The position numbers and the translations under genes are program-made. Below the pieces are notes generated by a model. The model searched no databases and was not told the DNA's origin. It saw only the letters and a program-made list of their open reading frames with translations. Source: Strigops habroptila (Eukaryota > Chordata > Aves > Psittaciformes > Psittacidae). From it: a DNA stretch of 64,000 nt. The stretch spans positions 40,014,744 to 40,078,743 of the forward strand of contig NC_044279.2 in assembly GCF_004027225.2 (NCBI RefSeq), written 5' to 3'. This document shows, piece by piece, positions 1 to 12,765 of this stretch; position 1 is the stretch's first letter, and each line of letters opens with the position of its first letter.

Positions 1-519
1 AAGGGCTGAGGTCGCTCTCCCGCATCACTGTCACCACCTCACCCCAAACCCGAGACCTCTGACAGCTGGGGGAGTGATAACAGCCTCCCCTGGCCCCAAA
101 CACGCCTCCATAAAGGTGCTCAGCAAGGACAGGGGCACTTTAGGGCTGCTCATACCCACACACAGACAGGTCCCCCAGCACACACACCTCCACACCCCCA
201 CCCAGGCCAAGGGGGCGAGTGCAGCTCCATCACAAGCTCCTTGGGCCACAGCTCCCACCTCACCCCATGAGGGGACACTAGCCCAGCGGGACCCCTTCCC
301 TGCCTGTCATTCTGCAGATGCAGAGGGGACAAGCACCACAGCCCCACGGGGGCCGACACCACCCCATGCAGCAGCCCAATAAAGCATCACGTCTACATGC
401 CCACCCCATGTGGGGCAAGCTTCCCCTTGACACTCTACATGGCTGCCTCTATGCGGGGCCCCCGACACTCCTCGATCTCCCCAGTCACCCGGGCGGGAGC
501 GCCGTCCAGCAGCGCTTAC
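1..519 (-). other. KCNC2 intron 1 (5' part)
   Basis: This is intron downstream of the KCNC2 exon on the minus strand. It starts with the GTAAGC donor at 514-519 and runs off the left edge. It contains C/A-rich, CACA-bearing sequence at about 155-205 and no further exon that I can recognise. Confidence 0.7.
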
Positions 520-1161
520 CCTGGCAGCCCGTGAGGAGTACGGGTCCTCGAAGAGCGCCCAGACGCGGGGCTGCAGCCGCCGCCAGCGCCCGCCCTTGCC
601 CTCTGCGGCGGCCCCCACGTCCTCGATGCCCAGCCTCTTGGCGGCCAGGTCGTCGTCGTCGCCGTCGGTGGGCGGCTCGCCCGTCAGCAGGTCGGGTGCC
701 TCGAAGATGTCGAGGGCCTCCTCAGCGTCGCGGTGCTGGCGGTAGGTCATCCAGCAGCAGGGCTCCACGTCGGTCTCGTCGATGCCCCAGAAGGCCAGCT
801 CCTCCTCGAAGAGCGGCCCGCAGACGTCGGCGGGGCAGTGCAGCTTGCCGGTACGGTAGTAGTTGAGCACATAGGCGAAGACCCCCGGGTGCCGGTCGAA
901 GAAGAACTCGCTGGCGCCGCCGCTGCCCCGGGGGCTGCAGCCGGTGCCGGGCTCCGGGCAGCCGCCCGCCGGCGGCGGCGGCGGGTTGGGGTTGGAGGGC
1001 GGCGGCGGCGGGTCGTCGCCGCCCGGGGACTCGCTCTGGGACTCGCAGGCGAGCAGGGCCAGGCGGGTCCCCGGCAGGGTCTTCAGGGTGCTGCGGTAGG
1101 TCTCGTGCCGCGTGCCCCCCACGTTGAGGATCACCCTCTCGTTGTCCTCGAGCTTCCCCAT
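520..1161 (-). CDS. KCNC2: KCNC2 (Kv3.2) first coding exon, partial gene
   Basis: This exon encodes the cytoplasmic N-terminus of a Shaw-type (Kv3) voltage-gated potassium channel subunit, which forms tetramers in the neuronal plasma membrane and supports fast spiking. The 214 residues start [16 protein letters not shown], which fits Kv3.2 and not Kv3.1. The T1/BTB tetramerisation domain spans about residues 8-145, split by a proline/glycine-rich insert at about 48-82. The Shaw-type zinc site is visible as H108, C114, C135 and C136 (H-x5-C-x20-CC). The exon ends in a phase-0 donor (GCCAGG then GTAAGC on the minus strand) after [10 protein letters not shown], the usual break just before the first membrane segment S1. 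All membrane segments and the pore lie left of the window. The paralogue assignment rests on remembered family sequence. Confidence 0.93.
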
Positions 1162-1178
1162 CGCTCCGGGTCGGACAT
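1131..1178 (-). other. Upstream ORF overlapping the KCNC2 start codon
   Basis: An ATG lies 17 nt upstream of the KCNC2 ATG and opens a 15-codon ORF in another frame, ending in TGA at 1131-1133, inside the channel coding sequence. If the transcript includes this segment, ribosomes using the first ATG would pass the main start. Transcript evidence is not available here. Confidence 0.5.
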
Positions 1179-1306
1179 GACTGGGGAGGGCGCGGGAGGC
1201 GGGCGGCGGGGATGGGGTCGCAGGCAGGTCCGCGGCGGACGAGCTGCTGCCTTAAACGCAAACAGAAAAAATCGAGGAGAAGCCCCCCAAGCATCACCAG
1301 GAGGGA

Positions 1307-1322
1307 ATGGGGGGGGGGGGGA
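1307..1322. repeat. Poly-G run upstream of KCNC2
   Basis: There is a run of about a dozen or more G residues on the plus strand (C on the KCNC2 sense strand), within the CpG island. It is prone to length error in assemblies and could form a G-quadruplex. Confidence 0.7.
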
Positions 1323-3780
1323 GGAAAGCTATTCCCCGCCGTCACCGCCTACCCCAGCCCGCTCCATCCTCCCGATCCCCCGCCGCTCCGCACCTCCGGG
1401 AGATCCCGGCCCGCCGCCGGGCAGCTCCGCACTCTCCTCCCGCGGAGGGCTCTCTCTCCCGCCTGCCCGCCCCGGGCAAGGCTCCGGGCTCTGCCCTCGC
1501 TTTCTCTGAAAGCGGGCTGCCGGAATGGCACCGCCGCTTCTCCCCACCCCCTCCTCCCTCGCGGGGCTGCGAGAACAGAGCTGATGGAACAGAAAGTGTG
1601 CGGTTAATTATTTAAGGGGCATCTATCTTTTATCATCCTAGCAGGCTAACAAAGGGGAAAAAAAGAAAGATTAGAGGTTCCTCTTCCCTCTCACCCCCCA
1701 TTTTTGGAGGGAGGGATTGCTTTACGGGAAGAAATACCAACACATCCCCCTCCCCAGTAAGCCCAGCAGCCGGCACACCCTTGGAAAAGCTGCCTGCGCG
1801 GAGCTCGGCTCCCCACTTTCTCAGGCAAATCACGAAGATGAGCGTGGATCGCGGGGAAGAGTCGGCGGAGCCAGCGCCGCGCTGCCGGGGGCTTCTCCAC
1901 GATTCCCCACTTCCCCCCTCGCCAGCCCCGTCGCTACCTTGGCCGGAGGACAGTACGCGGCTCCTCTTCTCGGTCGGGCTCCGGTGGTGGCTGGCGGCGG
2001 ATCGCGCTTCCCGGCCGCTCTCCCTGTCTCCCCGCCAGGCGAGAACTACTTGTTGTTGGGCTTTGTTTTGTTTGTTTGGGTTTTTTCCGCGTTCAGGTAG
2101 CTGTTTCACCTCCCTCCATGCTCAACTCCGAAAGGCGTAACAGCGGCTCCCGCCGCCCGCCCGGAGAAGCCGCTCGCTTCATTTTAGGAGAGGGACGCAG
2201 CCTTCCCCCATCAGGGCTGCGAGCGAGCATCGCCGGCCGAAAGCAGAGCCATGGACGGCGGGCCGGGGCACCTCCGGGAGCGGTGCTGCCGTAATCCCAG
2301 CGCCCCTTTGGGAAGAGGAGCCCAAAGGTGCAAAGGCACCTTATTTGGGGCTGAAGCTCCTCCCCGGGGCGGGGGCAGGGGAGCCCTCCCTCCGTACCCC
2401 TCTAGCCCCCCGCTCCCAGCCCCGAGGGGCGGAGGGAGGCGACAGCAAAAACAAATACCACATCTCTCCGGGAAAGGCAGCTCCACCTCCGCTCCGCTAC
2501 ATGGAAATTCGGTTCACTTAAGGAAAACACGCGGGAAGGGTTCGGGGCTGAGAATAGCTGTTTTCCGAGGCACGCAGGGAAAAAAACAGCGCCCAGCTAC
2601 AGATGACTGCGGAGAGGAGCTGCTCAGCCCCTCGAAGAGGGTTCTTCACCCAGCTGGTCGGTGCCTGCAGCACCTGCTGTGGCCAGAAGCATCCCGGCTC
2701 CCGGGGAGCTCCAGAAGCATAGCCGGGGGTCGGGAGGGCTCAAGGAGGGGGGATCCAACTTGTGTGTCAGCTGGGAAAACATGTACAGCGCAGTGGGTAT
2801 GCTTCGTACTTGGTACACTTCATACCTTGGAGGTTGGGGGCGGCGGGGGGAATGGAAGTGGAGAGTCCTCAATAATATAGAAATGAGCCCAGTGCCTGTG
2901 CCAAAGCCTCTGCCTCCTAGCCAACTGACTTTCTACAGCCTATCTTACTGATGCCTGGTTTCCGCTGGGTTAGTCCAAGGGAAAGAAGCTTCCAACCCCA
3001 GCAAGAAGATACACAAAAATGAGGTGGTCCCTCTTGCCTCTTCCTCAAAAGAAAACTCTTCCTCCATAGTGAGAGTATTCCCTGGCATGAAGTAATGAGT
3101 GGAATAATGATACCTGAAATGTCCCCCTTCCGTGTCATAACCTTCGACTGACTACCTGCTGGCGTTGGGAGGGCAAAACTCCACTGGAATCAATGCTCAG
3201 AGGACACTGTGCTTAGACCAGATTGCTTTAGCCCAGGTCTGTCTGTATGTGGCATTCATGATGTAAACACAAACTCCCAAAGCAGCAGCAACTGTAAGAA
3301 ATGGGTTTCAAAAGCTTTCTCCAGATGTACATTTTGAAGTTGGGGGGGAAAAAAAAAAGCAAAATACATCCTGCCAAAGCAGATATAATCAGTTAGTGAA
3401 AACTCCCGGGAGCCAAAATTAATATTCAATTACATAGTCGTAAATCCAGTGGAAGGGACTCACCCATCCTAAACCAAAGCAACGCTGCTCGTGCCATACT
3501 TGCTTTTATTTGCAGAGGGAATTTTTCTGAAAGGAGACATAGAGAAGAAGGGGGTAAGACAAAATGAGTATTCATTGTCTTCTCTCTGACCTATGAGAGG
3601 TTTCTGGAGAAATGCAACGCGTAAAAGCTCTGCAGCATTCATCCCTTGTGGGAAACCATGGGGTGGCAGTAGCTGCCAAAACTCTAGAAAAACTGTATCA
3701 TCACAAAATAGCAGGACTTCCTTCTGAACTGTCACTGTCTGCTGAAGTCCCACATCTGTGCTTAAGTTAGAAGACAAGCA

Positions 3781-3930
3781 CCCCTCTTCACAAAAAAGAA
3801 CCACCACGAACAAACAAACATACAAAAACCCCAAACCAAAACAACAACAAAACCAAACACAAAACCCCAGAGAACCCATCACCCCCCAAAAAAACCCACA
3901 ACCCACCCAAAAACCTAAGAAACCTAAGAC
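3781..3930. repeat. A/C-rich simple sequence
   Basis: This is a stretch of about 150 bp made almost only of A and C, with CAAA, CCAAA and CAACAA units and few G or T. It creates long spurious open frames on both strands. Confidence 0.8.
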
Positions 3931-5040
3931 TAACAAGGATGACGTCTCATAAACAAAAACCTTTCAGCCACACCCCGTAATGCTGATGCCAGGAAAAAGG
4001 CATGTATTATGAGTGTTCTGTTTACACTTTAGACTTCTTAAACACACAAGGGTTTTTGCTGCATGAGAAAGAAATAATGTTCCCAATTGGTCAGGAAAGC
4101 AATGGTCTCTTCCAGAATATAATAGTCCTTCAGTCACGTCAAACTGTCCATATTCTACAGCATGTCTGTTACTAAATATAATGCTATTAATTTCTGTGTG
4201 TCACTCTTCCTTGTATTTTCAGCATGTGGCAGACTTCTTAATAAAGATTGAAATTACATTAGACATTGACTTTTCAGACCGACATTTTCTTGAATGACAA
4301 TATTCTACATAGGCAACTGTAGTAATATTTATGAATTAATTCCCCCCCCCACAAGACACTGACCTGAATTTTTGCACTGCCCAGTCCTTCCAATAAAAGT
4401 GGAGGCATGAAACGTATGTAAGAGGGAGAAATGTGCCTCCTGGGTGAATTTACTATTAAATATATCTGCAAATGGAAAACAAATGAACAAATCTATTTCC
4501 ACATACTCTCAAACATACTCTTGTAAAAGTGAAGTGGAAACATTTCTGTAGCTCAGGATTTGGAACTTTCTTTGAGGAACTGAGTGACACTGAGCAATGC
4601 ACAACCAGTTTTCCCTGCTGGATAGGTATTCTGAAAGGAAAGGTCCTATGTTACTGTTTTAGCCGACAAAGCAATAAAATTAGATGTGAAGACTCCTGTC
4701 AGAAACCCAAGCCAAATGAACATTTTATTAGGAGGAATCATTCTTCTTGTGAGCTTGAGTACTGCAATGCAAAGTCATTGGGTTACCAGCTGCCTCACAA
4801 TAAAAGAGCAAATGGAAGAAAGGACTTGCGGAAAAGAAGAAGAAGTCTGAGCACAAACGCAGCATGCCCCAGTTACAGTCATGCTCTGGATCACCTTCTG
4901 GAGGAGCTCTGTCCCTGTTGACTAGGGATTCCCCTGCCCAGCTACCAACTGTCTTCCTGGGGAGGACATGAGAGGCGGAAGCCACCAAGATTTTCTAGTG
5001 CAGCTCACCATGTCATAGATTTCATACAATATTTTAATTG

Positions 5041-5062
5041 GAAAACAAACAAACAAACAAAA
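5041..5062 (+). repeat. (AAAC)n microsatellite
   Basis: Several copies of AAAC/ACAA occur in tandem, followed by a run of A residues. Confidence 0.75.
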
Positions 5063-8000
5063 AAATTATAATGGAAAATTATAATACAAGACAATGCAAC
5101 AGCTAAAATCATCAATTTGTATCAGTTTAGTTGATGATTAAGTAAATGAACTAAATATTTTGAATACCCACTGGCATTAACATTTTATTAATCTTCTACT
5201 TGTTTCTTTGACATATTTTTCTGTTCTCCCTTATTATTTATAACCATCTCCACTATTTACAATTACATGTAGTAATTCATTACAAATCAAGAATTAATAG
5301 GTTAAGTAAATGTCTGTGAAATGCAATTGTAAGGAGCTATGGTGTAGTTAAATTAGATGAGACTGGAAACAAAGTCAGCAGAAAGTTGTCATTATTTCTA
5401 AATTCCAAAGCTCGATTGCATGTTTGGTTAATGCAGCTGAAATATAAGCTTGATCACCAACACAGAATTGGTGGAAAAAGGCCTTATTGTAGAAAAATAT
5501 CAATAAAACTAAGGTTGAACAAGGCAGAGGGACAAAATGTGAAAGCTGACATGAAATTAATCTGCTGTTAGTGCCCCAGTAGCAGGTTCAAGTCCCCTAT
5601 ATGAGGCGCTGCATATACACAGGGGTGCTTCACCTGTCTTCCCCCACTCCAGATCTTCAATTCTTTGTGAAATTCCAGGAAATGTGGTATTTGCCATTGA
5701 AAAATGAAAACTGGCAAAGTTCCTTGTATGTTATATTTATCAAGGGAAAAAAACAACCTAGGGAAGCCAAGACTGAGGGCTCCTGAGACACGACAAGAAA
5801 AAACCAAGTGAGCGTTAATTGCATTGTCTAATTAATAATGCACAGCACAACCCATGCTACATGGTTAAGTCATCACCTTCCCTGATGGTGGGGAGAGCAT
5901 GGTAACGTGAACAGTTTTATATATATACATGAGAATAGGCTTCAGGTTCCTCTTTTCAAAAGAAAGGGGTGTTGGGGAGTGTAAAGAGACATTGCCGCAG
6001 AGCTGGGACTGGCATGTTTTAACTTGTGTTACCTCCAGCCACAGCCCTGTGTTGCACACAGCTCCTGTCTCAGCTCCAAACCAAACAGTTGCACTTTCCC
6101 TCAAAATCCTTATGTTTCATTCTGCTGTGAGTTGAGACCCTGGAGCACACCAATCTGTGTGTTCTCGTCATCTTCTTGGTTCTCCAGTCCTCCCACAGGC
6201 ACCCAAAAGACTTCAAAGCAGCATCCCCTTGCACAAGCTGCTAATAGCACAAGCTACACCATTTCTTTGACCTTTCCGGGTTCAGGCAGTTCCAGCAAAG
6301 AATCTGCCAATACTCTTTTAGGGCTAAGGTGGATCTGGGGCTCTTTCCACAGGGTGTCCCTCAGATCCTCCATCCCGCAGAGAAACTCAAGCCTGTCCTG
6401 TTCCATATCCCATTTCTCTCCAGATACATCTTCTCCATCTCTTTTCTGCTCTTCTTCCAACTTCCTTCCACCTTTTCTTGTTTTCCAAACCTTTCCTTAG
6501 CATTGGCATGTGCATGTTCAGCAATCTGCTTAGCATTGCCTCTGTGGCAAAACACATTCCTTCAAATGCAATCATATTGACTAAGCACATTGTGTGCAAA
6601 CACCAGTGTTTGGGCAGTGGGCCTGCAGGGTGCCTGCTGGGAGGTTGCTGTGAGCTGCCCAGTGCCAGTCCCATCCATTTCCAGCCCCCTGCCCTCCAGA
6701 GCCCCAGTCAGCCATGAGCCCCAGCGCTTGCCTTCCATGTAGTTAAAATAAAACAAGTAAGTGAAAATTTCCGACTCAGAACTAGTTTGTCCACAGTGCT
6801 ACAAGGACACACGTATAATGCAAGTGGAGCCGTTCTGATCAATCATCTCCTTCAACCAGCCTCAAACTCCCAGACCCAATGTATCTGCTTTCACAAGAGG
6901 TAATCCCTTAGGAATTGTCACCCTCTGCTTTTGATTCCACTGTTCCTCTAAATCAGCAGTGGATCCCGTAGGCCTTCTATCCAAACACCAACCACCCCAG
7001 AAACTTCTCCTAGACATTGCCTTTTTCATTCATGACCCAGGGGTGCTCTTTGGCTCCCCACAATTACTAACACCAAAGGTATTAGCAATGCAAGGTGGTG
7101 GAAAGGAGGATTATTCACCTGCTTCTGCTATAATTCAAGAGCTTTGTCAGTGCTGATTCATATTTGTGAGATTCACCTTTTCTCTAGAGGTACAGGATAT
7201 TACATTCTGTTAAAAAAAAAAAAAGGTATTGCCTCAGGCTCTGTCCATACTTACATTTTTTAGTGCCCAATGCTGAAATAGTTGGAATGAATTTTTGATC
7301 TATCCTGAAAATTTGCTTCAATTCCAATTTAAGTTCAGTAATGGGTCTTTGCCATTCATAAGTTGCAGCACATGATGCCACTTCTGAGGGACTGTCTCAC
7401 ACCAGCAAGGTGTGGCTTTGTAAGGAAGACTAAATAGTGAGAACAGTACTCAGCTCCCCAACAGGTGTTCAACTTTTATTTCAAGTAGAATGCAAATACT
7501 GAGCTTCTTTCAGGTGCTCTATATACTTACAGAGACCGGTTAAAAAAAAGGTCTCGGAATGACCTAGTCAATCATACTGAGTCCCAAGGGACAGTAAAAC
7601 GAATGCAGTACCTCTAAACTAGTTACAGCTCTTGGGTACAAGCTTCCATCATTCAAAAAAGGTAAATCACTTGTGATCAGAAAGTGCCTACAGGTGGAAA
7701 AATAGGGAAGTGCCCAAGCCAAATATCTTCTTTTACAGCATATCTAAGCCAGCAGAGATGACCTAGCCTCCACTGACCTTACTTCTCCTTCCTGGCACAG
7801 GAACACAAGCCTCATGAAAATTTTGGGAAATGCTATCCCAAACATTTCTGCATTTTCTATTCTTTATCTATCACATTAGTTTTGGCTGAACTTTTTGGGT
7901 AACACATCAATAATAAAACTTTTTGTCAGCATAATAAGGGCCTCATCTTGCTGCAAGTCTTAAGCACTCCCATAATATAAACAATCAACAATCACCTGGA

Positions 8001-11000
8001 AGATGCAGGACAAATAGCTATCTTCACTATAGAAAAGCATGCTCAGAAAGAGCTAAATCTGTCTAAACAGAAGTGCCTTATTATCTGTTTTAGTGGTCTC
8101 TTCAGAAACGAAAAAAAAAACCTAAACAAACAAGAAACCACAAAACACAACAAAAACAAATCTTCCAGATCTATAACATAGTTCGCTCTGAAACATCTGT
8201 CATTTTCATCTCATTGGCAAAGACAGTATTAAGAAAAAACCTGTTTACAGGGGCACTGCGAAAGTACCACTAAACAACCTCACAAAGAAACTTAAAGCGA
8301 TCTTTAGTTTCTAAGTCTCTGAAGTAATCAAACCAAGTTGGATATAATCTGACTCAAGGAACAGGAGAGACCTTTACATTTTTATTTTGGTAAATTATAT
8401 GATTTATCATCCAACACACTGTCTATCTACTACCTCAATCAATATTCAAACTGTTTTGAGCAGCTAGCCTGTGTTTTTAAAAGAATAGGTCCACCTACTA
8501 AAATTTTCTGGAAGCAGTTTTATGTTCCTCTCAATGCTAGCTTTTACTGATCTTCCCCTAAAATCAGTTCAAATATGATACACTGCCCACATATGATGGT
8601 GATTTATTTAAGAAAGTCAGCAAACCCTCCCTTACATGCCATCAAAATCAATGAAAACACTCTAATAGGACTACAAGGGTTTCCAGATGACTGGCATTGT
8701 TCCACCTAGTTTCTGCATTCCACCAAAGTTTAACTGGAAACCTACCTCATCTATCATTTTCTTCCTTTCTGTGACTACCTCCATTATTTTAATTACTTTT
8801 TCTGTAAGAGACCATAATACACATACCCCAAGAACGCAAGGGATTGCTTTAACAGGTTATCTTCTGCAAATATTTGCACTGATGGTCTTCGAGGCATCCC
8901 TGCAGCAACAGCCATATAATTAATTACTCTCTCATTGTATAGAAGAGATTTTGTAACAACAGCTCATTCTCTACTATTGATTCAAAGTTTAATAATTCTG
9001 CTTTGCAATGGTTTTGTCTTCCCACTGTGAGTAGTTATAGTTTACCTATCCGAAGAGAAACTCCTACAGTACAAGTGGCAAAAGTCTCCCGCAGAGTCTC
9101 ACTGACAGAGGCAGGCAGATCTTAGCTACACAGGAAGCAAAGAGGTTTCTTCATAGTGTCTGCAGGCTTATACAGTAGACCAAATGTATGCAAGCTTGAT
9201 TAATCTTGACTGCCTCCATTCAGCTGCAGTCAAGTTTTTTCTCTCCTAATTTTTTTGCATGCTACTTTGCAGACAAGATTGCCCAAATCTGGACTGAGCT
9301 GTCTACTGCCATGGAAACAGAACAGTATTCTCCAGAGATAAACACTGCATCTCCTCTGCTTGTGCTTCAGCCTTGCTTGAAAAAGTTAGAGGTGCTGGCA
9401 CGGATTTCTGCTATAACCTGTAAACTGGACCATTACCCTACCTGACAGGGGAGAGACAGACAGGAAATGCCAGATCCATCGCGGATCTCATCATCAGCAC
9501 TTCCTCCTCACAGGCAAGGTGCCAGTGAGCCTTGAAAAGCTGTGCAAGGTCGTGTCAAGATACAGAAGTCTTGACAAAAACAGCCTAACTCTCAGTTAGT
9601 AGCCCATCTCAGTATAAGGAAAATAATATAAGGTTGTAAAATTTCGGTTGAAGTCTCTGCATATCTTTGAACGAGCCAGCTTACACATCTTAAGCACAGA
9701 GTAAAACCACAGTGGTCACATGGACTGTTAGCTACACTTTGTAGTCAAAGAACATGCTGTGTCCACACTAATGTTGTAAGCATTTCTGCAACATTTGATA
9801 CCCTTGAGAACTTTCCCCATTTGTTTCTAACTGCAGTGCTCTAGTTGCTGCATGCCTTCCTTAAAGGAAAAGAAAGGGCTACTATGGAGCAATGGGGGGA
9901 AGGTGATGGCTGTTGCTGCAGATGCTGCTAAAGGGCGCTCTTGCTGGGCGCACCACCCAGGCTGGGGAAGGGAGGTACGACGCCCACCCCTGGCCATGTG
10001 ACTGTCCTGTACACGTGGGGTGTAAATGGTGCTGGGGAAGAGAGGTGCCTGGGTCGGAGGAAACAGGGTTGTTGGGCCTTGCCTACCTCTTGCAGTAGGA
10101 ACTCAGAACAGAGGGAGTTGTTAGGTTCCGGACTGGTCTGATCAGCCAAACCACTGAAACTACAGTAGGGATTGATTTGTAGCATCTGTGTCCCATAGGA
10201 AGAGTGAATACCCTCCTAACTTTTGCTAGTCCGATTAGCTATGGTAATTTCCCTAAGCGTTTACATATTCAAAAAGAGAAAAACACATACCTTTAAAGGT
10301 CTGGAAGACCCTACCTTTTCTGCAGAGCAAGCAGATAGCCTAAAGACTGTAGCAGCGCACCACTAGTGCCTAAAGCAGCTGTCTAAAGCTAGGCAGCACA
10401 CCCCTGCCAGTGACTAACCAAGACCCTGCCACAACTCCCCCTGACTGTTTCTTGCAACTGGGTTGCTGCAATACTTTATTCATCCCCCTACGCCTTGAAA
10501 GCATGCAGGCTAAAATGACCAGAGAGTTTTATACCCCTCTACAGAAAGTATTTTCACTTCAAGATCACAGCGTGCGTGCCGCAGCGTGGGTACAAGCTTA
10601 CTGCCAGCCCCCAGTGAGAGCGTAGAGTGTCATTTTTGTAACCTTCACCATTCCACTTAGCAATTTGGCAGCTAGCAAGACCGGCAGAGACACAGAAGCC
10701 AATCTGCTATTGCCATAGCGAGGAGTGCAGTTTAAATATGCAAGACAGCTACTGGCAAGGCATTCACAAGGAAGTCCCATACTGCCACTTTGTTCCACTT
10801 GGGTTCTCACCTGCTTTTTCTCAAGATGGAGGTTAACAACAACAAGGCATACTCAAAAACAATGACAACAAAGTCTTTCCCGTTATATTTTTAGTAAATA
10901 TTGACTGTCAAAATGGAAGAAGCATTCCCATATCATGTACTAATTATTTTTTTATAAAGCCGAGAAGTGCCACATGGGAGATGACCTTTTTAAAGGAGAA

Positions 11001-12050
11001 TGGATTCTAAAGATCTTATATTTGAGAGCTGCCTAAACAAAGAAAATACTCATAATATTTTAAACCCCTACCTAGCTCAAGCTCTACCTCTGCTAACCTA
11101 TGCAGACATGAAGATAGGTTTGCTCTGACTTTTCAATAATCTTTTCATGTGACAAATCATTGATATTTGTTAAGCAAGAGGCAACCTGAGGTGTTTGTGG
11201 TTACATTAAATGTTAGCTGCTTGTATCATTGACATAATATTCCATGTCCTATCCTCATCTCTGTCTTATACCTTTTCCAACTCAGATTTTCCATTTTCTG
11301 AGGCAAGGATTATAACCCAGTGTAACAGCTTGCATAATGCCCAGCTCAGCCCATGACTCAGTTTTTAGGCATTTCAAAGGTAGAAAGCACATTAATAAAA
11401 CAGTAACTGACATATGTCCCAGCTCAAAAAGTTTCAGCTTCAAAAGGAGAGGTAAATGGAAGACAAAATGCAAAAAGAGATGCTCTGAAAGCAGAGCTGC
11501 CTACCTTAAAGTTTTCCCCACTACTGTGACTGAAAGATTGCTACTCCTCCTCCAGAAAAGGAAGCTCTAGTTTAAAATCTAGCAGTATCATAAATAATGT
11601 GAATATTACACTAATCTTGGAGGGAAAAAAATACCACTACTTATCAGGTTCATTTACACTTTTTAATAAGTCTTTGGCTTAGGCTTTCAACAGTAATTTT
11701 GAAAATTGCTTAGGAGGTTCCATATGTCAGCTTGTATCCTACAGCCATCCAGCCCTTCCTTTAGGCAACATGCGTTCAAGAACGCAGATGGGCAAAAAGG
11801 CCTGTGGTCAACTGCCTCTCCTAAGGGAAGAGTGTTGCTGTGTCCTGTTTTGGCAACAGGACATTCAGCTTCATAGTACAGAATTGTCTTAAGGCACTTC
11901 CAGTACCACAAAGATATGTCATCAGCATCCTCCACTTACAGATCACTAAACAGACTCACTAAACTGACATCTACCATGGCAATTTTGTTTGATACTTCTG
12001 AACGTTTTCTATTAGAATACATGGTGGGAACCAGCAATTAAAATCCCAGT

Positions 12051-12098
12051 TAACAACGTAGCAAAGCTCAGTCTAAGCTGAGCATTGCTATGTTGTTA
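12051..12098 (+). repeat. Imperfect 21-bp-arm inverted repeat (hairpin)
   Basis: The left arm is 12051-12071, the loop is 12072-12077 and the right arm is 12078-12098. The arms match at 19 of 21 positions. In RNA from the plus strand one mismatch would be a G-U pair and the other an A-A mismatch. The hairpin is short for a microRNA precursor. It could equally be a relic of a small inverted-repeat element. Confidence 0.8.
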
Positions 12099-12765
12099 TC
12101 ATTCTCGGTTGTTTTCTTAAGTGTTAGAACCATCTTTTACCACCTTTAAACTGCTCATAGATATGAGTTATGAATGCGCAGTCTACATTCATTGCTGCCA
12201 TCAAATACTCTCTACAGCCCAAAAGCACAAGTCAGTCTAACAACTTATCAAAAAGACTGTCTTTGAAGTAAAAGGGCAAAGGAACAGTTTGAAGCCCATG
12301 AATTTGGAAGTCCATTATTTGGAACTAATATGACTACTGTTTTTACAAGTCCTTTCATTTTAGAGAGAGAAAAATGCAAGTAAGCCAAAAAGAATACTAA
12401 TAAGTAATCTTGATGTATTCCTGACTAACGTCTAAAGCAACCTTGTGGACTGCTCCTTCAGGGTGAAAGGCAGTTCATAATTTTATGTATTATTCATGGT
12501 AGTTAATTCACGCGGGAGGAAGGGGAAGGCACTGCAGAAATTAATACAGTAGGAAGTTAACAGGGGGCTGAAGAAGAATCTCACCTGGTAACAGTGCTCT
12601 TTCACTACATTTACTGAACAAAACCTTTCAGTTCACCAGGTTATAGACAGCCTAATTTAAGAGAAAGAAGGGAAAACAGAGCAGCAGGAAGTAGTAGAAG
12701 TCCTATATCTTGAACATTGTTAAAGAGAAGTAATGTTTGGTTTGGGAATCACAGTAAAGTAACTG

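Larger units (their letters stand above)
480..2450. promoter_or_regulatory. CpG island over the KCNC2 start region
   Basis: A block of about 2 kb is very rich in G, C and CpG compared with the AT-rich DNA to its right. It covers the first coding exon and the sequence upstream of the KCNC2 start, so it probably contains the 5' UTR and promoter. I see no TATA box that I would commit to, which is usual for CpG-island promoters. The edges are judged by eye. Confidence 0.75.
2500..8700. other. Gene-free spacer right of KCNC2
   Basis: This is AT-rich, non-coding sequence. I find no splice-consistent coding exons. It contains A/C-rich simple sequence (3781-3930, 5041-5062, 8108-8160) and TAAT-rich segments near 5095-5165 and 5813-5845. 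The open frames present are short, low in complexity or without recognisable domains. Confidence 0.6.

Noticed and set aside
722-1345. 207-codon minus-strand frame and several plus-strand frames over the KCNC2 exon
   Set aside because: These are shadow frames of the GC-rich KCNC2 coding exon and its promoter island. The conserved T1 sequence fixes the real frame.
3469-3936. 155-codon minus-strand open frame rich in Phe, Gly, Cys and Val
   Set aside because: It is the reverse reading of an A/C-rich simple-sequence tract, which suppresses stop codons.
4529-4921. 130-codon open frame on the plus strand
   Set aside because: It has no recognisable domain, lies in non-coding spacer and shows no splice or promoter context. 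The length is within reach of chance.
6024-6500. 158-codon plus-strand open frame rich in Ser and Pro
   Set aside because: Its composition is low in complexity, it has no homology that I recognise, and overlapping frames on both strands are equally open.
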